Shown here one piece after another: positions 1-8,737 of a DNA stretch of 13,376 nucleotides. Position 1 is the stretch's first letter. Every line of letters begins with the position of its first letter. This DNA is from Fusobacterium sp. (GTDB lineage Bacteria; Fusobacteriota; Fusobacteriia; Fusobacteriales; Fusobacteriaceae). The notes below the pieces were generated by a model. That model ran no database searches. It was not told the origin of the DNA and saw only the letters and a list, made by a program, of their open reading frames with translations. The stretch lies in NCBI GenBank assembly GCA_020024855.1, contig JAHHTB010000043.1:1-13376 (forward strand). The letters are read 5' to 3'. The translations under genes were made by a program, and so were the position numbers.

Positions 1-498
1 TCTTTCTTCTATAAAAACTATTCTATCTTTAAAATACTCTCTAAGTCTTTCTCCTTCTTCTATTTTAAATTGAATAAAAGAATTTAAAACTTCATCTATT
101 TTTTCTGTTAGAATATTTTCATAATCATTAGTGTCAGTCTCTTTTTTCTTAATTACATTCAAATTTCTTACAAGATAATCCATCTTATTTGTAAATTCTC
201 CACCTAGATTATCTTCCATTTTTTGTAAAAGATTTAGATATGCTTTACACATATTTTCATCATATTCAAACATATCCTCATTTTCTCTTTTATCTTCAAA
301 ATCTATTTTTAAATCTATACTTCCTCTTGTTACTTTTTCTCCTATTTGTGTTCTAATTTTATTCTCTAAAAAATTTAAAACACTGGGAAGTTTTATTTTT
401 AAATTAAGACTTTTATTATTAACACTTTTTATCTCAATTCCTATTTGAAAATTTTCATCTTGATAAGACAATTTTGAATAACCTGTCATACTTCTCAT
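1..498 (-). CDS. yicC: YicC/YloC-family endoribonuclease, N-terminal part (3' end outside window)
   Basis: The first 166 codons run off the left edge with no stop. The protein opens MRSMTGYSK, matching the family hallmark (M-x-R-S-M-T-G-Y near the N-terminus), followed by an I-E-I-K-S-V-N-N-K-S-L-N-L segment (about residues 19-31) that corresponds to the conserved VE-(I/V)-(R/K)-SVN-(H/N)-(R/K) block. A later E-E-G-E-R-L-R-E-Y stretch (about 147-155) resembles the family's EG-x-x-L region. YicC proteins are metal-dependent endoribonucleases acting in small-RNA and mRNA turnover (family knowledge). The start at 498 has an AAGGAG Shine-Dalgarno at 506-511, seven bases upstream. An internal ATG three codons in is possible but less well placed. 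It lies 60 bp past the rpoC stop with a terminator hairpin between and no clear promoter, so read-through or a promoter inside rpoC is likely. Family call is fairly sure; the C-terminal catalytic part is not visible. Confidence 0.85.
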   Translation of the reverse strand, partial: MRSMTGYSKLSYQDENFQIGIEIKSVNNKSLNLKIKLPSVLNFLENKIRTQIGEKVTRGSIDLKIDFEDKRENEDMFEYDENMCKAYLNLLQKMEDNLGGEFTNKMDYLVRNLNVIKKKETDTNDYENILTEKIDEVLNSFIQFKIEEGERLREYFKDRIVFIEER

Positions 499-519
499 GA
501 GCTAGCTCCTTATTATGAC

Positions 520-549
520 AAAATAGGCGACAAGCTAGTCGCCTATTTT
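520..549 (-). terminator. Intrinsic terminator after rpoC (usable on both strands)
   Basis: A perfect 12-bp stem (520-531 with 538-549) and a 6-base loop starts 9 bp after the rpoC stop. On the minus strand the GC-rich core GGCGAC/GTCGCC is followed by UAUUUU, a modest U-tract. On the plus strand it is followed by an A-T6 run, so it could also block antisense transcription into rpoC. It closes the ribosomal-protein/polymerase operon, perhaps incompletely, since yicC follows closely. Confidence 0.8.
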
Positions 550-558
550 ATTTTTTAA

Positions 559-3500
559 TTACTGTTCCTCTTTTACTTCTACAGGAGTTACATTTCTGTA
601 ATCAACATATCCAGTTCCAGCTGGAATTTTCTTACCTATAATTACATTTTCTTTTAGACCTTCTAAGTAGTCTTCTTTACCTTCTATAGCTGCATTTGAA
701 AGAACTTTTGTTGTTTCTTGGAATGAAGCAGCAGATATAAAGCTTTCTGTATTAACAGCAGCTTTAGTAATACCTTGAATTACTGGTTCGTACTCAACAA
801 GTTTTTTACCTTTTGCTTTTAATTCTTCATTTTCAAGATCTACTATTCTCTTTTCAACTACTTCGTCTTCAAGTAATAAAGATGATCCTGAGTTAGTAAT
901 TCTTACTTTCTTAAACATCTGTTTAACAATAATCTCTATATGCTTATCATTTACTGTAACACCTTGATCTCTATATACTTGTTGTACAGACTCAAGTATA
1001 AACTGCTCAGCTGCTACTAATCCTTTGATATTTAATACGTCAAATGGAGAAATTGCTCCCTCTGTTATTTTATCTCCAGATTTTATAAGCATACCATCAG
1101 TTACCACTAAGTGATCTCCAACAGATACTAAATATTCTCTAAATACATCTGGATCTTTCTCACTTCTTATAATAATAACTCTCATACCTTTTCTCTTCTT
1201 AGCTGTAATTTCAACTTTACCATCTATTTCTGTTAGAAGAGCTTTACCTTTTGGATTTCTTGCTTCAAATAATTCTTGAATTCTTGGAAGACCTCCTGTA
1301 ATGTCTTTTGTTCCTTCCCCTTCTTTAATTAGTTTTGCAAGAATTTGTCCTTTAGTTACTTTATCTCCCTCTTTAACCATTAAATAAGCTCCAAATGGAA
1401 TTGGATAACTTGCTTTTGGATTATGATCTTTATCATAAACTATTAGTCTTGGGTTAGCATCTCCAGATTCTACTGGTTTAACTGCAAGATATTCTGTAAC
1501 GTCATATTTTTCATCATAGTTTGCTTTAATATAAATTTCTTTAAATGCTACTGTTCCGTCTTGGTCACAAATAATTGGTACATGATATGGGTCAATATCT
1601 GCTAAGATATCCCCAGCTTGTACTACATCTCCCTCTTTAACTTTTAAAATAGCTCCTGAAGGGATTTCATGATCATAGTTACCAATAGAAATTTTAGCTG
1701 ATTGACTTACAACTATTTCATCATTAGTTTCTTCATTTATAAGAATTTTTATATCTTTAAATTTAAGTTTACCACTAACTTCTGCTTTTTTAGTTGTAGC
1801 AGAAGCTGTTGCCATAGCAACTCCTCCTGTATGGAATGTTCTCATTGTAAGCTGAGTACCTGGCTCTCCAATTGATTGAGCTGCAATAACTCCAACCGCT
1901 TCTCCAAGTAAAACTTCTTTATGATTTGAAAGATCCATTCCATAACATTTCTTACATACTCCTTTTTCAAGGGCACAAGTAAGAGGTGTTCTAATTTTAA
2001 CTTTCTTAATTTCTAATTCTTCTATTCTCTTAATTAACTCTTTACCAATCATAGTATTTCTAGGAGCAATTACTTCTCCATCTACTATAAGATCTTCTGC
2101 TAATACTCTTCCATTAATTCTTTCTGCTAATGTTTCTATTACATTACCATCTGATACTAGTTCAGCAACTTCAATTCCTTCATGAGTTCCACAGTCATCT
2201 GCATTTACTATAACTTCATGAGAAATATCAACAAGTCTTCTTGTTAAATATCCTGAATCGGCAGTTCTTAGTGCTGTATCTGCTAGTCCTTTTCTAGCTC
2301 CATGCGAAGACATAAAGAATTCTAATACTGTTAGCCCTTCACGGAAGTTGGCTTTGATAGGTACCTCAATGATTCTACCTCTTGTATCGGCCATATTTCC
2401 TCTCATGGCTGCTAGTTGTCTCATCTGTTGAATAGATCCTCTGGCTCCAGAGTTCGCCATCATATAAACTGGGTTGAATTCATCTAGACCATTCATCATT
2501 GCATCTGTTACAGCTGATGTAGCTTGCGACCATACAGCAATTGTTCTTCTATATCTTTCTTCGTTTATAATATGTCCTGCTTTATATTCTTGTTCTATTC
2601 TAGCTACTTCTTTATCAGCATTTTCTAGAATTTCTTTTTTAGATTCAGGAATTTCAAGATCTTCTATACCAACTGATACTCCTGCAAATGTAGAGTAGTG
2701 GTAACCGAAATTCTTAAGCTTATCTATTATTTCAGCAGCTTTTACGAAACCATATCTTTCGTATAGTTCTCCTATTAATTTCTTAAGAGGACCTTTACCA
2801 TATGTCATATGATAATTTCTTATTTCTTCAGGAAGAAGTTCTGCAAATAAAATTCTTCCAGGAGTAGTAGTTACTGTTTCATCTTTTATTCTTACTTTTA
2901 TAATACTATGAGTATCTACTACAGCATTTTGATAAGCTGTTAATACTTGTTCTTTATTTGAGAATAATTTTCCTTCTCCTTTACATCCAGCTCTATCTTT
3001 AGTCATGTAGAAACATCCCATAACCATATCTTGTCCTGGAATAGCTATTGGTTGTCCATTAGCTGGAGAAATAATATTGTTTGGTGCTAACATTAGAAGT
3101 TTTGCTTCCATTATAGCTTCTGGTGATAATACTAAGTGAACTGCCATTTGGTCTCCATCAAAGTCAGCGTTAAATGCAGAACATACTAATGGATGAAGTC
3201 TTATAGCTTTTCCTTCTATTAATACAGGTTCAAAAGCTTGAATTGAAAGTCTGTGAAGTGTCGGTGCTCTGTTTAATAATACAGGGTGATCTTTTATAAC
3301 ATCTTCTATTACATCCCAAACTTTATCATCTGCTTCTTCAACTAATTTTTTAGCAGTTTTTATATTTGTAGCAAGTTCTCTCTTTACTAATTCTCTCATA
3401 ATGAAAGGTTTGTAAAGTTCTAATGCCATTTTCTTTGGAATTCCACATTGATTCATTTTTAAAGAAGGTCCTACAACAATAACTGATCTTGCTGAGTAGT

Positions 3501-4509
3501 CAACCCTTTTACCTAGAAGATTTTGTCTAAATCTTCCTTGCTTTCCTTTTAACATGTCAGATAAAGATTTTAATTCTCTATTATTTTGAGCTACAACTGG
3601 TTTTCCTCTTCTACCATTGTCTATTAAAGCATCAACTGCTTCCTGAAGCATTCTCTTTTCATTTTTAACTACGATTTCAGGAGCTTTTATTTCAAGAAGT
3701 TTTTTAAGTCTATTATTTCTATTTATTACTCTTCTATAAAGATCATTTAAGTCAGAAGTAGCAAATCTTCCACCATCTAATTGAACCATTGGTCTTAAAT
3801 CAGCTGGAATAACAGGAACATTTTTTAGAATCATCCAACTTGGTTGGTTATTAGATTCCATAAAATCTCTTACTATTTTTAATCTTTTAGCTACTTTCTT
3901 TCTTTTTTGACTTGAATTTACATCTTCTAACTCTTTTTCAAGTTCTTCTCTTAAAACAGGAAGATTCAAATCTTCTAGTAATTTTAATATAGCTTCTGCT
4001 CCCATTTTAGCATCAAATGCATTTCCATACATTTGTTTGAAAAGTTTATATTCCTTTTCATTTAATATTTTACCTACTGGAAGAGTTTCTTCACTACTTT
4101 CAATAACTATGTATCTTGCAAAATATAAAATTGACTCTAGTTCTTTTGGAGATATTCCTAAAACTAATGCCATTTTATTAGGTGTTCCTTTAGAATACCA
4201 TATGTGAGAGACAGGGGCAGCTAAAGCTATATGCCCCATTCTTTCTCTTCTTACTTTAGATTTAGTTACTTCAACACCACACTTTTCACAAACTAAACCT
4301 TTATATCTCATTCTTTTATATTTTCCACATGCACATTCCCAATCTTTACTTGGTCCGAATATTCTTTCACAGAATAATCCATCCATTTCTGGATTTAATG
4401 TTCTGTAGTTTATTGTTTCTGGTTTTGTAACTTCTCCATGTGACCATTCATAAATTTTTTCTGGAGAAGCAAGTTTTATTCTTATTTTTTCAAAACTTTT
4501 TATTCCCAT
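559..4509 (-). CDS. rpoC: DNA-directed RNA polymerase subunit beta'
   Basis: This is the 1316-aa catalytic subunit of RNA polymerase. The N-terminal zinc ribbon has Cys59, Cys61, Cys74 and Cys77. The active-site loop NADFDGD lies at 447-453, with the three Mg-binding aspartates at 449, 451 and 453. The bridge-helix region begins near Gly741 (GLADTALRTADSGYLTRR). The second zinc site is Cys773, Cys845, Cys852 and Cys855. The trigger-loop region holds GEPGTQLTMRTFHTGG at 881-896. All catalytic signatures are intact and the length fits a non-proteobacterial beta'. The ATG at 4509 has an AAGGAGG Shine-Dalgarno at 4523-4529, an unusually long 13 bases away, with no in-frame start closer. It follows rpoB after 78 bp and ends 9 bp before a terminator hairpin. 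Confidence 0.98.
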   Translation of the reverse strand: MGIKSFEKIRIKLASPEKIYEWSHGEVTKPETINYRTLNPEMDGLFCERIFGPSKDWECACGKYKRMRYKGLVCEKCGVEVTKSKVRRERMGHIALAAPVSHIWYSKGTPNKMALVLGISPKELESILYFARYIVIESSEETLPVGKILNEKEYKLFKQMYGNAFDAKMGAEAILKLLEDLNLPVLREELEKELEDVNSSQKRKKVAKRLKIVRDFMESNNQPSWMILKNVPVIPADLRPMVQLDGGRFATSDLNDLYRRVINRNNRLKKLLEIKAPEIVVKNEKRMLQEAVDALIDNGRRGKPVVAQNNRELKSLSDMLKGKQGRFRQNLLGKRVDYSARSVIVVGPSLKMNQCGIPKKMALELYKPFIMRELVKRELATNIKTAKKLVEEADDKVWDVIEDVIKDHPVLLNRAPTLHRLSIQAFEPVLIEGKAIRLHPLVCSAFNADFDGDQMAVHLVLSPEAIMEAKLLMLAPNNIISPANGQPIAIPGQDMVMGCFYMTKDRAGCKGEGKLFSNKEQVLTAYQNAVVDTHSIIKVRIKDETVTTTPGRILFAELLPEEIRNYHMTYGKGPLKKLIGELYERYGFVKAAEIIDKLKNFGYHYSTFAGVSVGIEDLEIPESKKEILENADKEVARIEQEYKAGHIINEERYRRTIAVWSQATSAVTDAMMNGLDEFNPVYMMANSGARGSIQQMRQLAAMRGNMADTRGRIIEVPIKANFREGLTVLEFFMSSHGARKGLADTALRTADSGYLTRRLVDISHEVIVNADDCGTHEGIEVAELVSDGNVIETLAERINGRVLAEDLIVDGEVIAPRNTMIGKELIKRIEELEIKKVKIRTPLTCALEKGVCKKCYGMDLSNHKEVLLGEAVGVIAAQSIGEPGTQLTMRTFHTGGVAMATASATTKKAEVSGKLKFKDIKILINEETNDEIVVSQSAKISIGNYDHEIPSGAILKVKEGDVVQAGDILADIDPYHVPIICDQDGTVAFKEIYIKANYDEKYDVTEYLAVKPVESGDANPRLIVYDKDHNPKASYPIPFGAYLMVKEGDKVTKGQILAKLIKEGEGTKDITGGLPRIQELFEARNPKGKALLTEIDGKVEITAKKRKGMRVIIIRSEKDPDVFREYLVSVGDHLVVTDGMLIKSGDKITEGAISPFDVLNIKGLVAAEQFILESVQQVYRDQGVTVNDKHIEIIVKQMFKKVRITNSGSSLLLEDEVVEKRIVDLENEELKAKGKKLVEYEPVIQGITKAAVNTESFISAASFQETTKVLSNAAIEGKEDYLEGLKENVIIGKKIPAGTGYVDYRNVTPVEVKEEQ

Positions 4510-4536
4510 ATTAAATGTAAATCCTCCTTAATCGAG

Positions 4537-4556
4537 ATAAAGTTTTTACACTTTAT
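4537..4556 (-). other. Small AT-rich hairpin in the rpoB-rpoC spacer
   Basis: A 7-bp inverted repeat (ATAAAGT at 4537-4543, ACTTTAT at 4550-4556) with a 6-base loop lies just upstream of the rpoC Shine-Dalgarno (4523-4529). It has no GC core and no U-tract, so it is not a terminator. It could be a weak mRNA structure near the ribosome binding site, or chance in AT-rich DNA. Confidence 0.3.
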
Positions 4557-4576
4557 AAATTAAATAAATACACTTA

Positions 4577-4613
4577 TAATGATGCTATTATTCTTTTTCA
4601 GTTAATGATGCTA
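4577..4613. repeat. 11-bp direct repeat straddling the rpoB stop
   Basis: TAATGATGCTA occurs at 4577-4587 (just past the rpoB stop) and again at 4603-4613 (inside the last rpoB codons), with a 26-bp period. It looks like a remnant of a short tandem duplication across the stop codon. The exact match is seen directly; its origin is inference. Confidence 0.5.
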
Positions 4614-7600
4614 AAGAGAACTCAGTTATAGCTTCTTCTTTATTTATATCTTCATCAACATTAATTAAATTTCCTTCTTTATCAAATAATTCAACATCTA
4701 GTGCTATTGCTTGGAATTCTTTTAATAAAACTTTGAAAGATTCTGGAAGATCTGCTTCTGGCATATCTTCTCCTTTTACGATAGCTTCATAAGTTTTTGT
4801 TCTTCCATTAATATCATCTGATTTAACAGTTAACATTTCTTGAAGAATATTAGATGCTCCATAAGCTTCTAGTGCCCAAACTTCCATTTCTCCTAATCTT
4901 TGTCCTCCAAATTGAGCTTTCCCTCCTAGAGGTTGTTGAGTAACTAATGAATATGGTCCTATTGCTCTAGCATGCATTTTATCTTCTACAAGGTGGTGAA
5001 GTTTTAACATATACATGATACCTACAGTTACAGGGTTATCAAATTTTTCTCCTGTTCTTCCATCATATAATGTAACTTTTCCACTTCTAGGATATCCTGA
5101 CTTCTCTAAGAAATCTTTAACTTCATTTTCTGATGCTCCATCAAATACTGGTGTAGCTATATATCTTTCATCTCTGTTAGGAATTTTTTGAAGTGCAAGT
5201 CCTAAGTGAACTTCTAGTACCTGTCCGATGTTCATACGTGAAGGCACTCCTAACGGGTTAAGAACAACATCTAAGTGTGTTCCATCTGCTAAGAAAGGCA
5301 TATCTTCAGCTGGTAAAACTCTTGAAACAACCCCTTTATTTCCGTGACGTCCAGACATTTTATCTCCAACTGTTATTTTTCTCTTTTCAGCTACAAATAC
5401 TCTTATCGCTTTATTAACTCCAGCTTTTAAGTCATCTCCATTTTCTCTTGATAACTCAAGAACTTCAACAACTGTTCCTTTTGAACCATGTGGCATTCTA
5501 AGTGATGTATCTCTAACATCTCTTGCTTTTTCTCCAAATATAGCTCTTAATAATTTTTCTTCTGCTGGTGGCTCAGTTTCTCCTTTAGGAGCTGTTTTTC
5601 CTACTAAAATATCTCCAGCTTCTACTTCAGCACCTACAACAATAACTCCGTTAGCATCTAGATTTCTTATTGCATCTTCTGATACATTTGGAATTTCTCT
5701 TGTGATTTCTTCATCACCAAGTTTTGTATTTCTTGCTTCTATTTCGTATTCTTCTATATGAATTGATGTAAATACATCATCTTTTCTTAATCTATCTGAT
5801 ATTAAGATTGCGTCCTCGTAGTTATATCCTTCCCAAGGCATGAATGCCATAAGAATATTTCTTCCAAGTGCAAGATCTCCACCTTTTGTAGCAGGTCCAT
5901 CAGCTATTACATCACCTTTCTTAACTCTTTCTCCAACATCTGCAATTGGTTTTTGGTGTAAACACATTGCTTGGTTTGAACGTTCATGGTTAAGAAGTCT
6001 GTATGTATATTCTTTTCCTGTTCCATCTTCTTCTATTTTAATTTTACTTGCATCTACATAAGTTACAACTCCATCAACACTTGAAATTACAACTGCACCT
6101 GAGTCAACTGCAACTTTTCTTTCTAAACCAGTTCCTACATAAGGAGCTTCTGTTCTTAATAATGGTACAGCCTGTCTTTGCATATTAGATCCCATAAGTG
6201 CACGGTTGGCATCGTCGTGCTCTAAGAACGGAATAAGTCCTGCTGATACAGATACCACTTGTTTAGGAGATACGTCTAAGTAATCAACTTTTTCACCTGG
6301 GATTTGAACTATTTCATGACCAAATCTACAAGTTACTTCTCCTAAAAGTTTTCCATCTTCACCTATCTTAGTATCAGCTTGGGCTATAAATAATCCATCT
6401 TCTTCATCTGATGCTAAGTAATCTATTCTATCAAAATTAACTTTTCCATCTTCTATCTTAATGTATGGAGTTTCAATAAATCCATATTTATTTACTTTTG
6501 CATAAGTAGCAAGTGATCCAATTAATCCGATATTTGGTCCCTCTGGAGTTTCTATTGGACAAACTCTTCCATAGTGAGAGTCATGTACGTCTCTAACCTC
6601 AAATCCTGCTCTCTCTCTTGAAAGTCCTCCTGGTCCAAGTGCAGATATTCTTCTCTTATGAGTAAGTTCTGCTAGTGGATTTGACTGGTCCATAAATTGT
6701 GACAACTGTCCTGATCCAAAGAAATCTAAAATAAGAGCATTTAAAGGTCTTGTATTTAATAATGATTGAGATGACAAAGTTTCAGAATCTTGAATAGTCA
6801 TCTTTTCTTTTACCATTTTTCCCATTTTAGCTAGACCTGTTCTAATTTGCATTAATAGAAGTTCTCCAACTCCTCTTATCCTTCTATTGCATAAATTATC
6901 TATATCATCAGTATGTCCTTCTCCATTATAAAGATCCATAATGATTTCCATTGTTTTTATAATATCTTCTCTTGTTAAAAGGATTTGTGTTTCAGGAATA
7001 TCAAGCCCTAATCTTTTATTTAATTTATATCTTCCAACTGGCTCGAGATCATATCTTTGAGGATTGAAGAACATTTGTTTGATAAGAGATTTAGCAGAAT
7101 CAATTGTTACTAAATCACCTGGTCTAAGTTTTTTAAATACTTCTGTAACTGCTTCTTCTTTAGTTTCTGTTGAGTCATTTAAAATAGTATTTGCTAGAAT
7201 TTTTTCTTCTGGTTTAACTTCCCAATAAGTTATATTCATTATTCTCTTATCAATAATTTTACTAATAAGCTCTTCGCTAATTACTGTTGAAGCTTCACCT
7301 ATAAATTCTCCATTTTCTTCATCAACTATATCTTCTTTTAGAAAACTTCCTTCCATTTTTACTTTTAATTCATCAAGTAAATCTTGCTTATTTACATATT
7401 TTTCATAGAATGTTGATAAATCTAATTCTTTTATTTCTAAAAACTCATCCATGATATCTTCATTTGTATCAAAGAAATCAATTGCTTTTAAAAATACTGT
7501 AGCTAATACTTTTTTCTTTCTGTCGATTTTAACATTTAAAAAGTCATTTTTATCTGTTTCAAATTCAAGCCAAGTTCCTTTGTATGGAATAATTTTTCCT

Positions 7601-8100
7601 ACAAATAGATCCTTACCTATTTGAAGATTTACTTCTTTATCAAAAGATACTCCTGGTGATCTATGTAATTGTGATACAACTACTCTTTCAGCACCATTAA
7701 TAATAAATGTTCCTCTTGGAGTCATTAAAGGAAGCTCTCCAAAATATACTAAACTTTCCTGAATCTCATTTCCACTTTTTTTATTTGTTAATCTCAATCT
7801 CACTTTTAATGAAGCAGAGTATGTTTTTCCTCTTTTCTTGCATTCTAACTCATCATTTAAAGGTTTTTCAGCTTCATGTAGCTCATAAGCTATATATTCT
7901 AGCTTTATATCTCCATTAGAAGACTCTATTGGAAATATCTCTCTAAATGCAGATTCTAATCCTTTATCTTCTCTTGACAATGGATTCTTGTTTGCTTGAA
8001 TAAAATCTTCGTAAGAATTCAATTGAAATTCAAGGAAATGAGGCATTTCTCCTCTTTCTTTTATTTTTCCAAAATTTAATCTTTCAACGAGTTTCCCCAT
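4588..8100 (-). CDS. rpoB: DNA-directed RNA polymerase subunit beta
   Basis: This 1170-aa subunit forms one side of the polymerase active cleft. The rifampicin-binding cluster is readable as SQFMDQSNPL followed by AELTHKRRISALGPGG. The residues matching E. coli D516, H526 and S531 are Asp471, His481 and Ser486, all in the usual susceptible state. Further downstream are MPWEGYNYEDA, the KMSGRHGNKG active-centre motif, and the conserved C-terminal block GGKAQFGGQRLGEMEVWALE that contacts beta'. The length is close to the compact Firmicutes-like form, without the large lineage insertions of E. coli beta. The ATG at 8100 is preceded by an AAGGGGTG-type ribosome binding site. A 213-bp spacer with a terminator-like hairpin separates it from rplL, which probably lowers its transcription relative to the ribosomal proteins. 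Confidence 0.98.
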   Translation of the reverse strand: MGKLVERLNFGKIKERGEMPHFLEFQLNSYEDFIQANKNPLSREDKGLESAFREIFPIESSNGDIKLEYIAYELHEAEKPLNDELECKKRGKTYSASLKVRLRLTNKKSGNEIQESLVYFGELPLMTPRGTFIINGAERVVVSQLHRSPGVSFDKEVNLQIGKDLFVGKIIPYKGTWLEFETDKNDFLNVKIDRKKKVLATVFLKAIDFFDTNEDIMDEFLEIKELDLSTFYEKYVNKQDLLDELKVKMEGSFLKEDIVDEENGEFIGEASTVISEELISKIIDKRIMNITYWEVKPEEKILANTILNDSTETKEEAVTEVFKKLRPGDLVTIDSAKSLIKQMFFNPQRYDLEPVGRYKLNKRLGLDIPETQILLTREDIIKTMEIIMDLYNGEGHTDDIDNLCNRRIRGVGELLLMQIRTGLAKMGKMVKEKMTIQDSETLSSQSLLNTRPLNALILDFFGSGQLSQFMDQSNPLAELTHKRRISALGPGGLSRERAGFEVRDVHDSHYGRVCPIETPEGPNIGLIGSLATYAKVNKYGFIETPYIKIEDGKVNFDRIDYLASDEEDGLFIAQADTKIGEDGKLLGEVTCRFGHEIVQIPGEKVDYLDVSPKQVVSVSAGLIPFLEHDDANRALMGSNMQRQAVPLLRTEAPYVGTGLERKVAVDSGAVVISSVDGVVTYVDASKIKIEEDGTGKEYTYRLLNHERSNQAMCLHQKPIADVGERVKKGDVIADGPATKGGDLALGRNILMAFMPWEGYNYEDAILISDRLRKDDVFTSIHIEEYEIEARNTKLGDEEITREIPNVSEDAIRNLDANGVIVVGAEVEAGDILVGKTAPKGETEPPAEEKLLRAIFGEKARDVRDTSLRMPHGSKGTVVEVLELSRENGDDLKAGVNKAIRVFVAEKRKITVGDKMSGRHGNKGVVSRVLPAEDMPFLADGTHLDVVLNPLGVPSRMNIGQVLEVHLGLALQKIPNRDERYIATPVFDGASENEVKDFLEKSGYPRSGKVTLYDGRTGEKFDNPVTVGIMYMLKLHHLVEDKMHARAIGPYSLVTQQPLGGKAQFGGQRLGEMEVWALEAYGASNILQEMLTVKSDDINGRTKTYEAIVKGEDMPEADLPESFKVLLKEFQAIALDVELFDKEGNLINVDEDINKEEAITEFSLASLTEKE

Positions 8101-8129
8101 TTACTCACACCCCTTCAATTTTTATTGTC

Positions 8130-8228
8130 AATACTTAACCTATTGAAAACAACATCTTTTACTTATCTTATTTTCAAAAGATTAAGTATTAACTAAGTAA
8201 AAAAATTAGATATAAAAACTTAATACTT
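8130..8228 (-). promoter_or_regulatory. rplL-rpoB leader: mutually exclusive inverted repeats, possible RNase III or attenuator structure
   Basis: AATACTTAA at 8130-8138 is fully complementary to TTAAGTATT at 8182-8190. Inside that pair, TTGAAAA at 8143-8149 is complementary to TTTTCAA at 8171-8177, with a symmetric 4/4 internal loop between the two stems. The same middle segment (8184-8192) can pair instead with 8220-8228. The RNA can therefore fold in two exclusive ways. In E. coli the rplL-rpoB spacer carries an attenuator and an RNase III site (established); function here is inferred from position. All arms are AT-rich, so stability is modest. Confidence 0.4.
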
Positions 8229-8243
8229 TTATAATATGATTAA

Positions 8244-8271
8244 AATAGGCACTCAATTTTGAGTGCCTATT
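8244..8271 (-). terminator. Terminator-like attenuator hairpin between rplL and rpoB
   Basis: A perfect 12-bp stem (8244-8255 with 8260-8271) and a 4-base loop begins about 40 bp after the rplL stop. On the minus strand it ends GCCUAUUUUAA. The stem termini (AATAGGC with GCCTATT) and the UAUUUU tail match the end-of-operon terminator at 520-549. As rpoB has no convincing promoter of its own, partial termination here is the likely way the cell makes more L10/L12 than polymerase. It could also act on the plus strand, where a T-rich tract follows. Confidence 0.7.
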
Positions 8272-8313
8272 GTTTTGTTTATTCAGTACAATTTATTTGT
8301 ATTAGAAATAAAA

Positions 8314-8682
8314 CTATTTAACTTCTACTGTTGCTCCAGCAGCTTCTAATTTAGCTTTTATTTCAGCAGCTTCTTCTTTAGAAGCTCCTTCTTTAATAAC
8401 TCCACCGTTATCAGCTAATTCTTTAGCTTCTTTTAATCCTAATCCAGTGATTCCTCTGATTTCTTTAATAACTCCGATTTTTTTGTCTCCAGCTGATTTT
8501 AATATTACATCAAATTCAGTTTTCTCTTCAACTTCAGCTGCTCCTGTTCCTGCTGCTGCTACTGCTACTGGTGCTGCTGCAGTTACTCCAAAGTGCTCTT
8601 CTAAAGCAGATACTAATTCTCTTAATTCTAAAACTGACATAGCTTCTAAGTCAGCGATAAATTGTTCTTTATTGAATGCCAT
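8314..8682 (-). CDS. rplL: 50S ribosomal protein L7/L12
   Basis: This 122-aa stalk protein binds translational GTPases at the large subunit. The N-terminal dimerisation and L10-binding helices (about 1-32, FNKEQFIADLEAMSVLELRE) are followed by an Ala/Val/Gly-rich hinge (about 34-50). The globular C-terminal domain starts at EKTEFDVILKSAGDKKIGVI and includes the GTPase-contact stretch GLGLKEAKELA, ending GATVEVK. Length is typical. The hinge gives this gene a local run of alanine codons. The ATG at 8682 has an AGGAGG Shine-Dalgarno nine bases upstream. It lies 55 bp after rplJ and shares that gene's L10-leader control; several copies bind each L10, which fits its position before the attenuator hairpin. 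Confidence 0.98.
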   Translation of the reverse strand: MAFNKEQFIADLEAMSVLELRELVSALEEHFGVTAAAPVAVAAAGTGAAEVEEKTEFDVILKSAGDKKIGVIKEIRGITGLGLKEAKELADNGGVIKEGASKEEAAEIKAKLEAAGATVEVK

Positions 8683-8737
8683 TTATAATTTCCTCCTATA
8701 ATTTCGATAATATGATTTTTATTTTTTTAATTTTTAA

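Noticed and set aside
2474..2698. Plus-strand open frame of 74 codons inside rpoC
   Set aside because: It is the antisense shadow of conserved rpoC codons, without a ribosome binding site or family resemblance. The plus-strand frames at 5840-6061, 7707-7919, 8447-8701, 8916-9161, 9672-9863 and 11382-11603 were rejected for the same reason.
6600..6760. Rifampicin-resistance substitutions in RpoB
   Set aside because: The positions matching E. coli D516, H526 and S531 carry the usual Asp, His and Ser; the other differences are common among Gram-positive-like sequences.
8101..8243. Separate promoter for rpoB (TTGACA near 8124-8129)
   Set aside because: A perfect -35 hexamer exists on the minus strand, but a -10 at normal spacing would fall at the rpoB start codon and none is present there.
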